Assembly: GCF_050003625.1 (NCBI RefSeq)
Contig: NC_134398.1
Span: forward strand, 63,620,891-63,684,890
Origin: Haematobia irritans
Lineage: Eukaryota > Arthropoda > Insecta > Diptera > Muscidae
Length of the DNA stretch: 64,000 nucleotides
Direction of reading: 5' to 3'
Below are positions 32,309 to 43,362 of the stretch, one piece after another. The notes beneath the pieces were generated by a model. That model was not told the origin of the DNA, ran no database searches, and saw only the letters and a program-made list of their open reading frames with translations. Both the position numbers and the translations under genes were made by a program. How positions within the stretch are numbered: position 1 is the first letter of the stretch; each line of letters opens with the position of its first letter.

Positions 32309-35300
32309 TTATTTTTCTTTGTTGAACCAACCAGATTGTTCCAAAAACAGTAGCAGACTGCTTAAGTTAACGTTTTCCAGATCCGCCAGTAATCTGAAGC
32401 TATATGCTCCTAAAAGTTGCTTGCGCTTTACACAAAATGCAGGACACTCACACAAGAGGTGTTTAATTGATTCTTTTTCCTCCGCATCATGACAGCTCAT
32501 ACAATAGTCATTATACTTCGCGCCAATAGTTTTTGCAAAATCGCCTATCAGGCAGCGACCCGTTATAGCAGATATCAGGAGTGATATCTGACGTCTCGAG
32601 AACATTAGCATATCTAGTGTGCGGTTTAAGTTGAAATGGGGCCATATTTGCTTGGTGTCGTTACAACCCTTGCAATTCTCCCATCGAACATTTGCCATCA
32701 TAACAGCCTTCTCACGCAGCATGAGCTTGCAGGTAGCTAGGGGCATACCAACAAATTCTAGTTCCCCTGTAATATGTAAGGTAGTCCCTAGCCTTGCCAA
32801 CTCATCCGCTTCGCAGTTCCCCGGTATGTTCCTATGGCCAGGCACCCATATTAGGTGAATATTGTACTGCTCAGCCATCTCATTGAGAGATTTGCGGCAG
32901 TCGATGGCCGTTTTCGAGTTGAGGAACACAGAGTCCAAGGATTTTATTGCAGGTTGACTGCCTGAGTATATATTAATGCCCACATTTTTTGGAACATTAC
33001 TTCTCAGCCAATTCGCCACCTCTCTTATTGCTAATATTTCAGCCTGAAAAACACTACAGTGATTAGGTAATCTTTTCGCTATTCGAAGTTCCAGATCATT
33101 AGAATATACTCCGAACCCCACTTGTCCATCCAATTTGGAGCCATCAGTGTAGAAATCTATATATTCTTTATTCCCCGGGGTCTGTGTGCACCACGCCTCA
33201 CTGTTGGGGATTAGAGTCTCAAACTTTTTGTCGAAAAGTGGACTCGCCAAAGTGTAATCCACTACGTTAGGCACATCTGGCATTGTTTTGAGGACAGAAC
33301 TGTGACCGTAACCTTTTTCCGACCACAGCGATAGTTCGCGCAACCGCACAGCCGTTGTTGCAGCTGACTGTTTGGCCAAAATGTCTAAAGGCAATAGATG
33401 CAGCACGACATTAAGGGAATTTGTTCCTGTCTTGCTGAATGCGCCTGAAATACACAAACACGCCATACGCTGAACTTTATCTAAACAAGTCGGTTTCTGA
33501 AGTGCCGGCCACCAGACTACAACACCATATAGCATTATAGGTCTAACCACTGCCGTGTATAGCCAATGCACAATTTTTGGTTTCAGTCCCCACTTTTTTC
33601 CTATTGCCTTTTTGCACGAGTACAAAGCTACAGTTGCCTTTCTCGCCCTTTCTTCAATATTAAGCTTAAAGTTCAGCTTCCTGTCCAAAATAACGCCAAG
33701 GTATTTTGCACATTCACCAAAGGGAATTTCAATACCCCCTAAGGAAATAGGCCTAACCGTGGGAGTTTTGCGATCGTTGCAGTACATGACTAATTCTGTC
33801 TTTGCAGGATTTACCCCAAGACCATTGTCTTTCGCCCATTTCTCAGTCATCCGGAGGGCCCTCTGAATAATATCTCTGATTGTGGATGGGAATTTTCCCC
33901 TGACTGCCAGAGCCACATCATCTGCGTATGCCACCACTTTTATCCTTTCTTTTTCTAGAGTAACCAGAAGGCTATTTATAGCAACATTCCAAAGAAGAGG
34001 TGATAGGACTCCTCCTTGGGGAGTGCCTCTGTTCACATACCTTTGTATGTTTGCTTGTCCTAGTGTGGCTGAAATACGTCTCTTCATTAGCAGTTCGTCT
34101 AACAGCCTGAGTATACATGGATCAACATTCAGAGTTGTCAGTCCATTTAATATCGAGCTCGGATGGACATTATTGAACGCCCCTTCGATGTCTAGAAACG
34201 CCACGATTGTGTATTCTTTGACAGATAGTGAGCTTTCAATAAAGCTGACTAGTTCATGTAGTGCGGTCTCAGTAGACCTGCCCTTCGAGTATGCATGCTG
34301 TCGTTTCGAGAACAAACTTGAATCGATGCTAGTTCTAAGATAAATATCTATCATCCTCTCCAGAGTCTTAAGTAGGAATGAGGATAAGCTGATTGGTCGG
34401 AAATCCTTCGCCCTCGAGTGAGAGGCTTTTCCCGCTTTAGGTATGAAAACGACTTTTGTTTCCCTCCACTTTCCTGGGATATATGATAAGTTGATACATC
34501 CTTTATATATCACCGACAACCAGGGGATAATTTTGTCAGTTACAGCTTGTAACTCCGCCGGAGTAATTCCATCAGGTCCAGGGGATTTGAATGGTCCAAA
34601 GCTATTTAGCGCCCATCTTATTCTAGTTTCCGATACAATTTCCTCGACAGGAAACGACCGCTGAGCAACTGTGGCACCGCCAGTACATGGTTCAACCGTC
34701 TGATTTCCAGGAAAATGTGTGTCCAATAGTACCTCCAGCGTCTCCTTACTGGACGTTGTCCAATTGCCCTCCGATGTTTTAATGAAACCTGGAGCGGAGT
34801 TGGTGGATGCTAGAACCTTCCGTAGTCTGGAAGCCTCGGACGTATTCTCAATACTGCTGCAGTAAGCATTCCAAGAGTTATGCTGAGCCTTTCTCAGTTC
34901 TCGCTTGTATCCTCTCAGATTCTTCTTGTAAGCGTCCCAGTCCTCAGGGGCTCTGGTGGACTTTGCCTTGTTAAAGAGCTTCCTGCAGGATTTCCTCATA
35001 TTACTTAATTCCGTAGACCACCATGGTGGTCGATGTTTCCCCCTTGGCTTTCCTCTAGGGCATGCAGCTTTCAGTGAGATGTTGAAGGCCTTAGTAATCC
35101 GCTCCACTGCGTGTTCGATATCTTGCACATTTCTCATATTTGTCTCTGTTATTTCCGGTATCATCATATTGAACGATTCCCTATACCTATTCCAGTCAGC
35201 TTTCCTAACATTTGGCGGAAATATGATCTTGGTGATATGAACATCAAATTTGAAACTGATGTAGCGATGATCTGAGAAGCTGTGTTCTCTTAAAACCTGC

Positions 35301-35914
35301 CACTCAGATATCATTTCATTTAGTTCTTGCGAGGCCAAGGTGATGTCCAAAACCTCTTGCCTGTTTTTAGTGACAAAGGTTGGGACATCTCCCTTGTTGC
35401 AAACTACCAGATTAGTACGCAAAATAAACTCTATTAGCGACTCTCCCCTTGCATTAGTATCACTACTTCCCCATATACTATGATGTGCATTCGCATCGCA
35501 TCCCATAATGAGTTTCGCCTTTGTTTTCAGTGACTCCTCCACTAAGGTCTTAACGGCATATGGAGGCATCTCCCTGTCATGTCCCATGTAGACCGAAGAT
35601 ACCCAATATTTGCATTTGGCTATTTCTAAACTTGCAACGACAGTGTCTGTATTGCACATTGAGGGAAGCAGAAACAAATTGAGCTCGTTTTTAGCAATTA
35701 TACAGGCTCGATTTACATCATTACCAGTATACTGCAATAGTTTGAACCCCGGAGTACTTAATTCACATATTTTGTTTTTGTAAACATATGGTTCTTGAAT
35801 AAGAACTATATCTATGTCCCCTTTCATCAGGAGAACTTTTAAGGCAGCACATGCAGCCTTACAATGATGAAGATTTATCTGGAGGATCCGTAGGACCATC
35901 GAGATTTTCAACAA
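32309..35914 (-). CDS. LINE ORF2: endonuclease, reverse transcriptase, RNase H
   Basis: A 1201-residue polyprotein that would nick target DNA and prime cDNA synthesis. Residues 8-225 are an AP-type endonuclease (IQEPY at 39-43, GCDANAHH 138-145, SDHR 214-217). Residues 480-745 are reverse transcriptase (FLDIEGAF with D575, TPQGGVLSP 631-639, YADD 663-666). Residues 918-1045 are RNase H with D924, E959 and D1037, but the position expected to be Asp in a YSDSQ motif is Gly985 (YSGSQ), so RNase H may be weak or dead. A Cys/His cluster (C1138, C1141, H1152, C1155, C1157) ends the protein. Start: Met1 at 35914, with Met6 at 35899 equally possible, both inside the ORF1 end. No stops or frameshifts. 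Confidence 0.93.
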   Translation of the reverse strand: MLKISMVLRILQINLHHCKAACAALKVLLMKGDIDIVLIQEPYVYKNKICELSTPGFKLLQYTGNDVNRACIIAKNELNLFLLPSMCNTDTVVASLEIAKCKYWVSSVYMGHDREMPPYAVKTLVEESLKTKAKLIMGCDANAHHSIWGSSDTNARGESLIEFILRTNLVVCNKGDVPTFVTKNRQEVLDITLASQELNEMISEWQVLREHSFSDHRYISFKFDVHITKIIFPPNVRKADWNRYRESFNMMIPEITETNMRNVQDIEHAVERITKAFNISLKAACPRGKPRGKHRPPWWSTELSNMRKSCRKLFNKAKSTRAPEDWDAYKKNLRGYKRELRKAQHNSWNAYCSSIENTSEASRLRKVLASTNSAPGFIKTSEGNWTTSSKETLEVLLDTHFPGNQTVEPCTGGATVAQRSFPVEEIVSETRIRWALNSFGPFKSPGPDGITPAELQAVTDKIIPWLSVIYKGCINLSYIPGKWRETKVVFIPKAGKASHSRAKDFRPISLSSFLLKTLERMIDIYLRTSIDSSLFSKRQHAYSKGRSTETALHELVSFIESSLSVKEYTIVAFLDIEGAFNNVHPSSILNGLTTLNVDPCILRLLDELLMKRRISATLGQANIQRYVNRGTPQGGVLSPLLWNVAINSLLVTLEKERIKVVAYADDVALAVRGKFPSTIRDIIQRALRMTEKWAKDNGLGVNPAKTELVMYCNDRKTPTVRPISLGGIEIPFGECAKYLGVILDRKLNFKLNIEERARKATVALYSCKKAIGKKWGLKPKIVHWLYTAVVRPIMLYGVVVWWPALQKPTCLDKVQRMACLCISGAFSKTGTNSLNVVLHLLPLDILAKQSAATTAVRLRELSLWSEKGYGHSSVLKTMPDVPNVVDYTLASPLFDKKFETLIPNSEAWCTQTPGNKEYIDFYTDGSKLDGQVGFGVYSNDLELRIAKRLPNHCSVFQAEILAIREVANWLRSNVPKNVGINIYSGSQPAIKSLDSVFLNSKTAIDCRKSLNEMAEQYNIHLIWVPGHRNIPGNCEADELARLGTTLHITGELEFVGMPLATCKLMLREKAVMMANVRWENCKGCNDTKQIWPHFNLNRTLDMLMFSRRQISLLISAITGRCLIGDFAKTIGAKYNDYCMSCHDAEEKESIKHLLCECPAFCVKRKQLLGAYSFRLLADLENVNLSSLLLFLEQSGWFNKEK

Positions 35915-37085
35915 CCGTCACATCAGCCGCTTCGATCGAGTCATCAAGAATGTCCTCTTCAGAGATATCGGTGACTCTCGCAATAACCATAGGTTCGACT
36001 TTGGTGAGTTCTGAGGCAATAGAAGCCTCCTCACGCATACGGTATCTATCCATGTCTTCAACTTTGGTATCTCCCTCGACTTCGCAAGAGGATCCGCTTA
36101 CTTCTGATTCAGACAGAGGCTTGTCCATTTCTGAATCCTTTAGCTGATCGTTTTTATACACCTTCATTTGGATATAATGAAAGCCATAACATACACGGCC
36201 CTGGGACTTTGCCAGATGTGGCAAAGACTGAGTGTTCAATATAAACACTGCATGCCGTCTTGGTCCATCCACTTCATCCAAACGGCCAACCTTCCAATCA
36301 GCTGTTGGAAGATCTGGATTGCATCGTTTCAGTCTATTTAAAATAGATTCAGGGTCAGAAGGGTTTGCAGGTATCCAGGCATGTGCTCTAGGTCTAGCCG
36401 GTATGTCTTTCTTCTCGACTAACTCTAGAGCAGCTCCTTCCCAAACTTCACCAATTAGTATCAGAGCAGCTTTAAAACATTCTATAGACCTCTGGTCCTC
36501 AAATGCGACTAGCTTAAATCGTCCTTGATACCAACCAGCCTCTTGGTGTCGAGGATCTGGGCCGGGAAACTTTTCCAGTACCTGTGAGTAGACGACAGAT
36601 AGAGCATTCTCAATTTCCCCCCATTTTTGCTTTGGAACCATACCGTCCAATGCTCCTTTATTAATGATAGCCATCACAAGGCTATCTTTAGCAACTGAGG
36701 CAAACGATCTTTGATCCCTTTTGGAGGATGGCAGCTCATCCGGCGATCGTTCCCTTTTTCCAGTCTCAAGAATTCCTTGAGCCCATTTTAAGGAATCGCT
36801 TTGTTTAGCCGACAACGTGCTTGGGTCGACTGATCCTAACTTCTTTAGGATAAACAAAGCATTTCTGCGTTCCTTGAATCTCTTTCGTGAGGGATTACCT
36901 CCTTTTGATGTCGTTACCTTAGAAAAAGTTCGACTTGTCAGTGTGTCGCCACCTGTCGACCCGTCTACAGGTCGACTAATTGGGCCTAACTCTTGGTCAT
37001 TGCCCAGATTTATAACTCCAGTCGATACCCGTCCACTGGGCCCTGAAGTTAGCAACCCAGTGGATGACTTGGAATTTCGCTGCAT
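35859..37085 (-). CDS. LINE ORF1 (nucleic-acid-binding type protein)
   Basis: 408 residues upstream of ORF2, overlapping it by 56 bp in another frame, so ORF2 probably depends on reinitiation or frameshift. The N-terminal 110 residues are Ser/Gly-rich and basic (GNPSRKRFKERR). Residues about 125-320 form a globular part with SFASVAKDSLVMAIIN, WYQGRFKLVAFED and PRAHAWIPANP, resembling from memory the DUF4780-type ORF1 of LOA-like elements (unverified). The C-terminal 90 residues are acidic. No CCHC knuckles are seen, unlike I and Jockey ORF1. It would coat element RNA. Fully open, so likely recent. Confidence 0.85.
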   Translation of the reverse strand: MQRNSKSSTGLLTSGPSGRVSTGVINLGNDQELGPISRPVDGSTGGDTLTSRTFSKVTTSKGGNPSRKRFKERRNALFILKKLGSVDPSTLSAKQSDSLKWAQGILETGKRERSPDELPSSKRDQRSFASVAKDSLVMAIINKGALDGMVPKQKWGEIENALSVVYSQVLEKFPGPDPRHQEAGWYQGRFKLVAFEDQRSIECFKAALILIGEVWEGAALELVEKKDIPARPRAHAWIPANPSDPESILNRLKRCNPDLPTADWKVGRLDEVDGPRRHAVFILNTQSLPHLAKSQGRVCYGFHYIQMKVYKNDQLKDSEMDKPLSESEVSGSSCEVEGDTKVEDMDRYRMREEASIASELTKVEPMVIARVTDISEEDILDDSIEAADVTVVENLDGPTDPPDKSSSL

Positions 37086-37198
37086 GGTGGCTTAATATCC
37101 CACCACACTTGAAATTCGTAGTAGGTACCTATTACTATGAGTTTATCCGCTATTGAAAAAAACACGTCCGTTCCGTTCGACGGTTGAATAGGAATTCA

Positions 37199-37212
37199 TA
37201 GCTAATCATATA
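37199..37212. repeat. LINE target-site duplication, right copy
   Basis: TAGCTAATCATATA, adjoining the LINE 5' end and marking a full-length insertion. Confidence 0.95.
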
Positions 37213-38208
37213 ACTATTGCCAAATGTGGATTTTAAAACCTTAAAGAAAACAATTGAGATGACAAAAGAAAGTTCTAAGCACCAACCGTTTTAGTTCTTT
37301 TTGTACAATTTGGTTTATTTTCTATTAATTGAGTTTCACTTTTTTTCTATCAGATTTAAAGGATTTTCTTTTGGAATCCCTAAGTAGGTGGTAGTTAAAA
37401 CTCGTTTGTGTAATTGTTAGTGCTTCCTACTCATTACGTTGTTCAACTGAACGAGCGAACATTCATCGTCTTAGCTTAGATGACATCTTTGTCATTGATG
37501 TTGGGTATGTGTCTCGTCCTCTTTCAGTTTTCTGCTGATTTTCCCATCGTTATCGCTACTTCCCCTATGTTGCAAACGGCAAGCAAGCATTCTCAAGGTT
37601 TTACTTAAGAATTATCTTATGTTCGATTAAATCAGTCAATCTTTTAATTAAAATTTGCTGACTTGTTGCCATGACAGAATAAAATTACATAATGCCGGTT
37701 TTGTAATAAGTCTAACTGTTCTGTTGTTGGAAACGAAGCAGTGCCGGTATACGGGCTATCTTCTACTTCGCCCTTTGTCTCCTATCACATTTTTTGTTCT
37801 CCATTACTCTTTTCGTTCCAGGCAAGGTTTATTTTTTTCGTTTTTGTCTGGATTATAGAGATAAATTGCAAGAAATTGGTTTCCACCGTTCCTATCTATT
37901 CGGTGTATAGAAGTCACCGACTTGGAGCACATTCTATTCTTAGCCATTGTATTATATTTTTAATTGGGAAATAAAGTGAATTTTATTGATTTTCTTTTAT
38001 TTTTGCCACGTTTACCTAAATCCTAGCTCTTAGATAGTTCTCATCGAAATTAGTATGAAATTGTATTTTAAAAATATTCGTTACTCATTCTTCAAAGCCA
38101 AATGTTTTGTTGGAGACATAAGTATGGGATGCCAGGTATACAAACTTTGTTGAGCAATTTGTATTGCACATAAATATGGGTCGAGACCCCATAAATACAT
38201 ATACGGAA
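37213..38208. other. Unassigned stretch between LINE and F6
   Basis: About 1 kb with several short open frames and no recognised domain, no tRNA-like signal and no terminal repeats. It could be old host intergenic DNA. Confidence 0.5.
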
Positions 38209-38214
38209 ATTTTT

Positions 38215-38816
38215 TTCTGTGTATTGTATCCAAGCCAAAGAAGCGGGGAATTTAAGACACAATTCCCTTTTAAATTTGGATTTTGCGTACTTGATACTAG
38301 AAAACAAATTTGTGCAGAATAAATAAACCGTTGTAACTATAGCCAGAATGGACTACGCCTTTGGAAAAGTCTTCTAAAATGTTGCCAGCAACCTAAAAAA
38401 TGGAATCATTTCAGAGGACAGAACATAATTCAAGGGAACAAATAGCATATGTAACACTGCTTCTGAGGGCAATCACAGCACTCTCGTTTGTCGGCAGTGC
38501 TGAAAATGCCCGCAATTTGTCTCTACTTTGACAACAGAATTCGAAACCTTCGCTCTTTTGCCTGCTTTTTAAGAAAATAACCTTACAGGGTCATATTGCG
38601 GGCAAAATGCAAACAAGTGGGCATTTTTTACAAAAAAAGGAAACATCTAAAAAAAATATTAATGTTTTCTTTTTCATATCTTATATAAAAGTCCTTTAAA
38701 ACGTGTTAACGGCAATTTTAAAATTTAGACTCGACTTCAAGAAGAAATGCTTTCGTTCTCAAGTAAACAACGTCTTTAAAACAAAGTGTTGAAGTCATCT
38801 CCGATTTTTTAACGCT
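38215..38816 (-). mobile_element. F-family element F6, part 1
   Basis: CCAAGCCAAAGAAGCGGGG and ACACAATTCCCTTTTAAAT, then AAGTCCTTTAAAACGTGTTA and AACAACGTCTTTAAAACAAA, are F internal words in reverse order. About 38311-38660 is foreign and unassigned. The remainder lies at 50894-50985, so L6 and all its passengers sit inside F6. Confidence 0.6.
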
Positions 38817-39246
38817 TTTTATACCCTCCACCATAGGATGAGGGGTATATTAACTTTGTCATTCTGTTTGTAACACATCGAAATACTGATCTAAGACCCC
38901 ATAAAGTATATATTCTATGTCGTGGTGAAATTCTGAGCCGATCTGACGATGTCCGTCCTTCTGTTGAAATCACGCTAACTTCCGAACGAAACAAGCTATC
39001 GACTTAAAACTTGGCACCAAGTAGTTTTAATTGGTATTGCAATTGGGCCATATGGGAAACATACGAGGGCAGTTCGGAAACTTCTTCGCCTAGCACAAAA
39101 AGCGCGGTATAAACAGAAAAAAGTTAAGTGTTTTGGAAACATCCATCTCTGTTATGAACACATGTTAAATTTTGTTTCGATCTGTAGTTCGAAACAAACA
39201 TATAGAATCAGGTGTTCAAAAAAGACGCATCCGCAATTTTGTTACA

Positions 39247-39763
39247 ATGGAGAAATTAGAAATAAAAAAATTAAAAAAAAAAAAAGTTTATCGAGACAAG
39301 AAATTCATTCATGATATGGTGAATGTGTTAGATGAAACAGCTCCTTCATATGCCACGGCAAAAAATTGGGTTGCTGAATTTAAAAGTGGTCGTACAAGCA
39401 TTGAAGATGAACCACGTAGTGGACGTCCAAAAACAGCAACAACAACAGAAATTGTAGCCAAAGTGCATGATATGGTATTAAATGATCAACAAATAAAAGT
39501 GCGTGAAATTGCTAATATCATGGGCATCTCAAATGATAGAGTCCATTTAATTTTGCATGAAGAACTACAGATGAAAAAGGTTTCTGCAAGATGGGTGCCG
39601 CATTTGTTAACAGTCGATCAAAAACATTTCACAAGCTTGTTTGGATTGTTTTAAGCGAAATAAAATGGAAATAAAATGGATCAAACAATGAGCTGAAGCT
39701 GGAGGAAGTGCCCAATGAAGGCAAAAACAAATTAATCGGCTGTAAGGTTATGGCAACGGTTTT
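39247..39763 (+). pseudogene. mariner transposase, N-terminal part (broken)
   Basis: From Met (MEKLEI) through a helix-turn-helix region (APSYATAKNWVAEFKSGRTS, RSGRPKTATTTEIVAKVHDM), REIANIMGIS and SARWVPHLLTVDQK. After that the frame fails: the part expected to carry the first catalytic Asp (a DETW-type motif) is deleted or shifted around 39640-39720, leaving stops. The last recognisable codons, KVMATVF, run into L7. A first-helix segment also looks scrambled (KKLKKKK). Dead. Confidence 0.85.
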
Positions 39764-42132
39764 TATACCCTCCATCATAGGATGGGGGTATGTTAACTTT
39801 GTCATTCCGTTTGTAACACATCGAAATATTGCTCTAAGACCCCATAAAGTATATATATTCTGGGTCGTGGTGAAATTCTGAGTCGATCTAAGCATGTCCG
39901 TCCGTCCGTCCGTCCGTCTGTTGAAATCACGCTAACTTCCGAACGAAACAAGCTATCGACTTGAAACTTGGCACAAGTAGTTGTTATCGACGTAGGTCGG
40001 ATGGTATTGAAAATGGGCCATATCGGTCCACTTTTACGTATAGCCCCCATATAAAGGGACCCTCAGATTTGGCTTGTGGAGCCTCTAACAGAAGCATATT
40101 TCATCCGATCGACCTGAAATTTGGTATATGGTGTTGGTATATGGTCTCTAACTACCATGCCAAAATTGGTCCACATCGGTCCATAATTATATATAGCCCC
40201 CATATAAACCGATCCCCAGATTTGGCTTGTGGAGCCTCTAAGAGAAGCATATTTCATCCGATCCGGCTGAAATTTGGTACATGGTGTTGGTAGATGGTCT
40301 CTAACAATCATGCAAAAATTGGTCCACATCGGTCCATAATTATATATAGCCCCCATATAAACCGATCCCCAGATTTGGCTTGTGGAGCCTCTAAGAGAAA
40401 CATATTTCATCCGATCCAGCTGAAATTTGGTACATGGTGTTGGTAGATGGTCTCTAACAATCATGCAAAAATTGGTCCACATCGGTCCATAATTATATAT
40501 AGCCCCCATATAAACCGATCCTCAGATTTGGCTTGCGGAGCCTCAAAGAGAAGCAAATTTCATCCGATCCGGCTGAAATTTGGTACATGATATTGGTATA
40601 TGGTCTCTAACAAGCATGCAAAAATTGGTCCACATCGGTCCATAATTATATATAGCCCCCATATAAACCGATCTCCAGATTTGGCTTGCAAAGCCTCAAA
40701 GAGAAGCAAATTGCATCCGATCCGGCTGAAATTTGGTACACGATGTTGGTATATGGTCTCTAACAACCATGCAAAAATTGGTCCACATCGGTCCATAATT
40801 TTTTATGGACCCCATATAAACCGATCTCCAGATTTGGCTTGTGAAGCCTCAAAGAGAAGCAAATTGCATCCGATCCGGCTGAAATTTTGTACATGGTATT
40901 GGTATATGGTCTCTAACAACTGTGCAAAAATTGTTCCACATCGGTCCATAATTATATATAGCGCCCATATAAACCGATCCCCAGATTTGGGTTGCGGAGC
41001 CTCAAAGAGAAGCAAATTTCATCCGATCCGCCTGAAATGTGGTACATGATATTGTTATATGGTCTCTAATAACCATGCAAAAATTGGTCCACATCGGTTC
41101 ATAATTATATATAGCGCCCATATAAGCCGATCCCCAGATTTGGCTTGCGAAGTCTCCAAGAGAAGCAAATTTCATCCAATCCGGTTGTAATTTTGAACAT
41201 AGTGTTAGTATATGATCTTTAACAACCGTGCCAGAATTGGTCCATATCGGTCCATAATTATATAGCCCCCATATAAAACGTTCTCCAGATTTGACCTCCG
41301 GAGCCTCTTGGAGGAGCAAAATTCATCCGATCCGGTTCAAATTAGGAACGTGGTGTTAGTATATGGTCGCTAACAACCATACAACAATTGGTCCAATCAC
41401 ACAAAAAATGGTCCATATCGGTTCATAATCATAGTTGTCACTAGAGCCAAAAATAATCTACCAAAATTTTATTATATAGAAAATTTTGTCAAAATTTTAT
41501 TTCTATAGAAAATTTTGTCAAAATTTTATTTCTAGAGAAAATTTTGTTAAAATTTTATTCGGTTCATAATAAAATTTTCATCATTGTCAAAATTGTATTT
41601 CTATAGACAATTTTGTTCAAATTTTATTCGGTTCATAATCATGGTTGCCACTCGAACCAAAAATAACCTACCAAGATTTTATTTCTATAGAATATTTTGT
41701 CAAAAGTCTATTTCTATAGAAAATTTTGTTAAAATTTTATTTCTGTAGAAATTTTTGTCAAAGTTTTCTTTCTATAGAAAATTTTGTCAAAATTTTTATT
41801 TCTATAGAAAATTTTATTTCTATAGAAAATTTTTTTAAAATTTTATTTCTGTAGAAAATTTTGTCAAAATTTTATGTCTACTTTGTCAAACTGAATTATA
41901 TACGTATTGGATCGATCTGTTTTTTTTTGATTTAATATATACCACGTATGGACTTACATACAATTTAGAAGATGGTGTTAGGAGGTTTTAAGATACCTTG
42001 CCATCGGAAAGCGTTACCGCAATTTAAGTAATTCGATTGTGGATGGCAGTGTTTAGAAGAAGTTTCTACACAATCCATGATGGAGGGTACATAAGCTTCG
42101 GCCTGGCCGAACTTACGGCCGTATATACTTGT
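39761..42132 (-). mobile_element. L-subfamily element L7, nested in mariner
   Basis: TTTTATACCCTCCATCATAG tail at the left, seven or so 153-bp-type units (about 40060-41330), a 29-bp minisatellite (41455-41880), then ACGGCCGTATATACTTGTTT. Insertion into the run of T in the transposase frame is precise, with only T-run length uncertain. Confidence 0.82.
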
Positions 42133-42511
42133 TTTTTTTTTTGGACTTCAAAGGTATTTTATTAATTGACTATCTGCAAAAGGGTAAAACAATAAATTCA
42201 GAGTACTATTGCAAACTTTTGGTTCAATTAAATGTACAAATTCGAGAAAAACGTCCTGGCTTACAACACAAAAAAAAATTTTTCATCAAGACAACGCACC
42301 AGCGCACAAGAGTGTTTTAACAATGGCTAAAATCAACGAATTAAAGTACGAGTTGCTTGACCACCCACCTTATTCTCCTGATTTAGCTCCCAGTGACTTG
42401 TTCCCAAATCTAAAAAAATTCCTTGCTGGCAAGCGTTTTACCTCAAATGAAGATGCAATTACAGTTGTAAACCACTATTTTGAAGACCTTGAGGAAAACT
42501 ATTTTAATTAA
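42133..42511 (+). pseudogene. mariner transposase, C-terminal part
   Basis: Resumes at DFKGILLIDYLQKGKTIN directly after L7, shifts frame near 42270-42290 within an A-run, then reads HQDNAPAHKS and HPPYSPDLAPSDLFP. The two Asp have 34 residues between them (D34D), as in mariner. Ends ...YFEDLEENYFN. The first catalytic Asp is missing upstream, so no active enzyme. Confidence 0.85.
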
Positions 42512-42724
42512 GGGATAGAATTGCTAGAAAAGCATTGCACTAAGTGTATTGAAGTTTCAGGAGATTATATTGAAAAATAAAAATATTTTTGAAAAACTAA
42601 CTAATCTCTTTCATTGATAGGCTAAGAAGTTTCCAAACCGCCCTCGTATAAAGAAACCTCCAAATTTGGCTTGCAGAGCCTCTTGGAGGAGCAAATTTCA
42701 TTAAATCGGGTTGAAATTTGGTAC

Positions 42725-42953
42725 AGTAATAGAAAAAGTTTCGTTATATTAACGAAATGTGTTTTTAAAACTCAGCCAATGAAACAAATTCGTTAATACA
42801 ACGAAATTTTTCGTTATTATAACGAATTTTCTGTCAATCAACGTAATGATTCGTACTATTAACGAATATTTTCATTGTATTTATGAAAATGTTTCGTTAT
42901 ATCAATGAAAAATTTTCGTTGGCTGACTTTTAATGAAATTTTCTTTGTGTGTA
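42725..42953. mobile_element. Short palindrome-rich element T, nested in L6
   Basis: About 230 bp between two normal L6 halves (TTTGGTACA / GGTGGTATTAGTATATGG). It contains at least five imperfect palindromes of one form: TTCGTTATATTAACGAA, TTCGTTAATACAACGAA, TTCGTTATTATAACGAA and variants. No ORF. Exact ends are unclear because no good inverted termini were seen. Confidence 0.55.
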
Positions 42954-43300
42954 GGTGGTATTAGTATATGGCATCTAACAACCAAGCAAAAATTTATTAT
43001 ATCGGTCCATAGTTATATATAGCGCCTATATAAACCGATTCCCAGATTTGGCTTTCGAAGCCTCTTGGTGGAGCAATTTTTATCCGATTCGGATGAAATT
43101 TTGTATATCGTGTTAATAAAAGGCGTCCCACAACCATGATCCTGCTAAAATTTGTTAATAATCTCGCGAAAATTGGTCCATATCGGTTTATATTATATAA
43201 CCTCTATATATACCGACCCCACAATTTTACTTCTGGCTCTCTACGTACCGTGCAAAAATTGGTATATCGGATGAAAATTATTTATACACCCCTCGTATAT

Positions 43301-43362
43301 ACCGGTCACAATGGACTGAATAGTCTAAATGAGCCTGAAAATTAATCGGGCTGCCAATTTAA
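43301..43362 (+). mobile_element. 3' tail of LINE or SINE, dead-on-arrival
   Basis: GGACTGAATAGTCTAAATGA and GGGCTGCCAATTTAAC match the complement of the LINE 3' end at 32180-32240. Only about 60 bp, inserted in L6. Either a 5'-truncated LINE or the partner SINE. Confidence 0.65.

Larger units (their letters stand above)
32167..37198 (-). mobile_element. Full-length non-LTR retrotransposon (I/LOA-type LINE)
   Basis: Bounded by a perfect 14-bp target-site duplication TAGCTAATCATATA (32153-32166 and 37199-37212). It encodes ORF1 and ORF2 with a 56-bp overlap. The 3' end (left on plus) closes with repeats of the CTAACC/TTAACC kind instead of poly(A), a tail style known from I, LOA and related clades. 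The 5' untranslated part is about 110 bp. Intact ends and ORFs mean a recent insertion. An RNase H domain after the RT excludes R1 and Jockey proper. LOA assignment is from memory of ORF1 and is unverified. Confidence 0.9.
39064..42646 (+). mobile_element. mariner element, decayed, split by L7
   Basis: Inverted ends CGAGGGCAGTTCGGAAACTT and (complement) CGAGGGCGGTTTGGAAACTT, flanked by TA on both sides. The transposase is in two pieces either side of L7 (39761-42132), which entered a T-run within the codons for ATVF-W. D34D-type catalytic spacing in the distal piece and the N-terminal RSGRPKTATT motif place it among mariner elements. Confidence 0.85.

Noticed and set aside
32619..36528. Plus-strand open frames across the LINE
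   Set aside because: Antisense shadows of ORF1 and ORF2, with no motifs of their own.
37655..37974. Short open frames in the unassigned stretch right of the LINE
   Set aside because: Two overlapping frames of under 80 codons with no domain, and composition like the surroundings.
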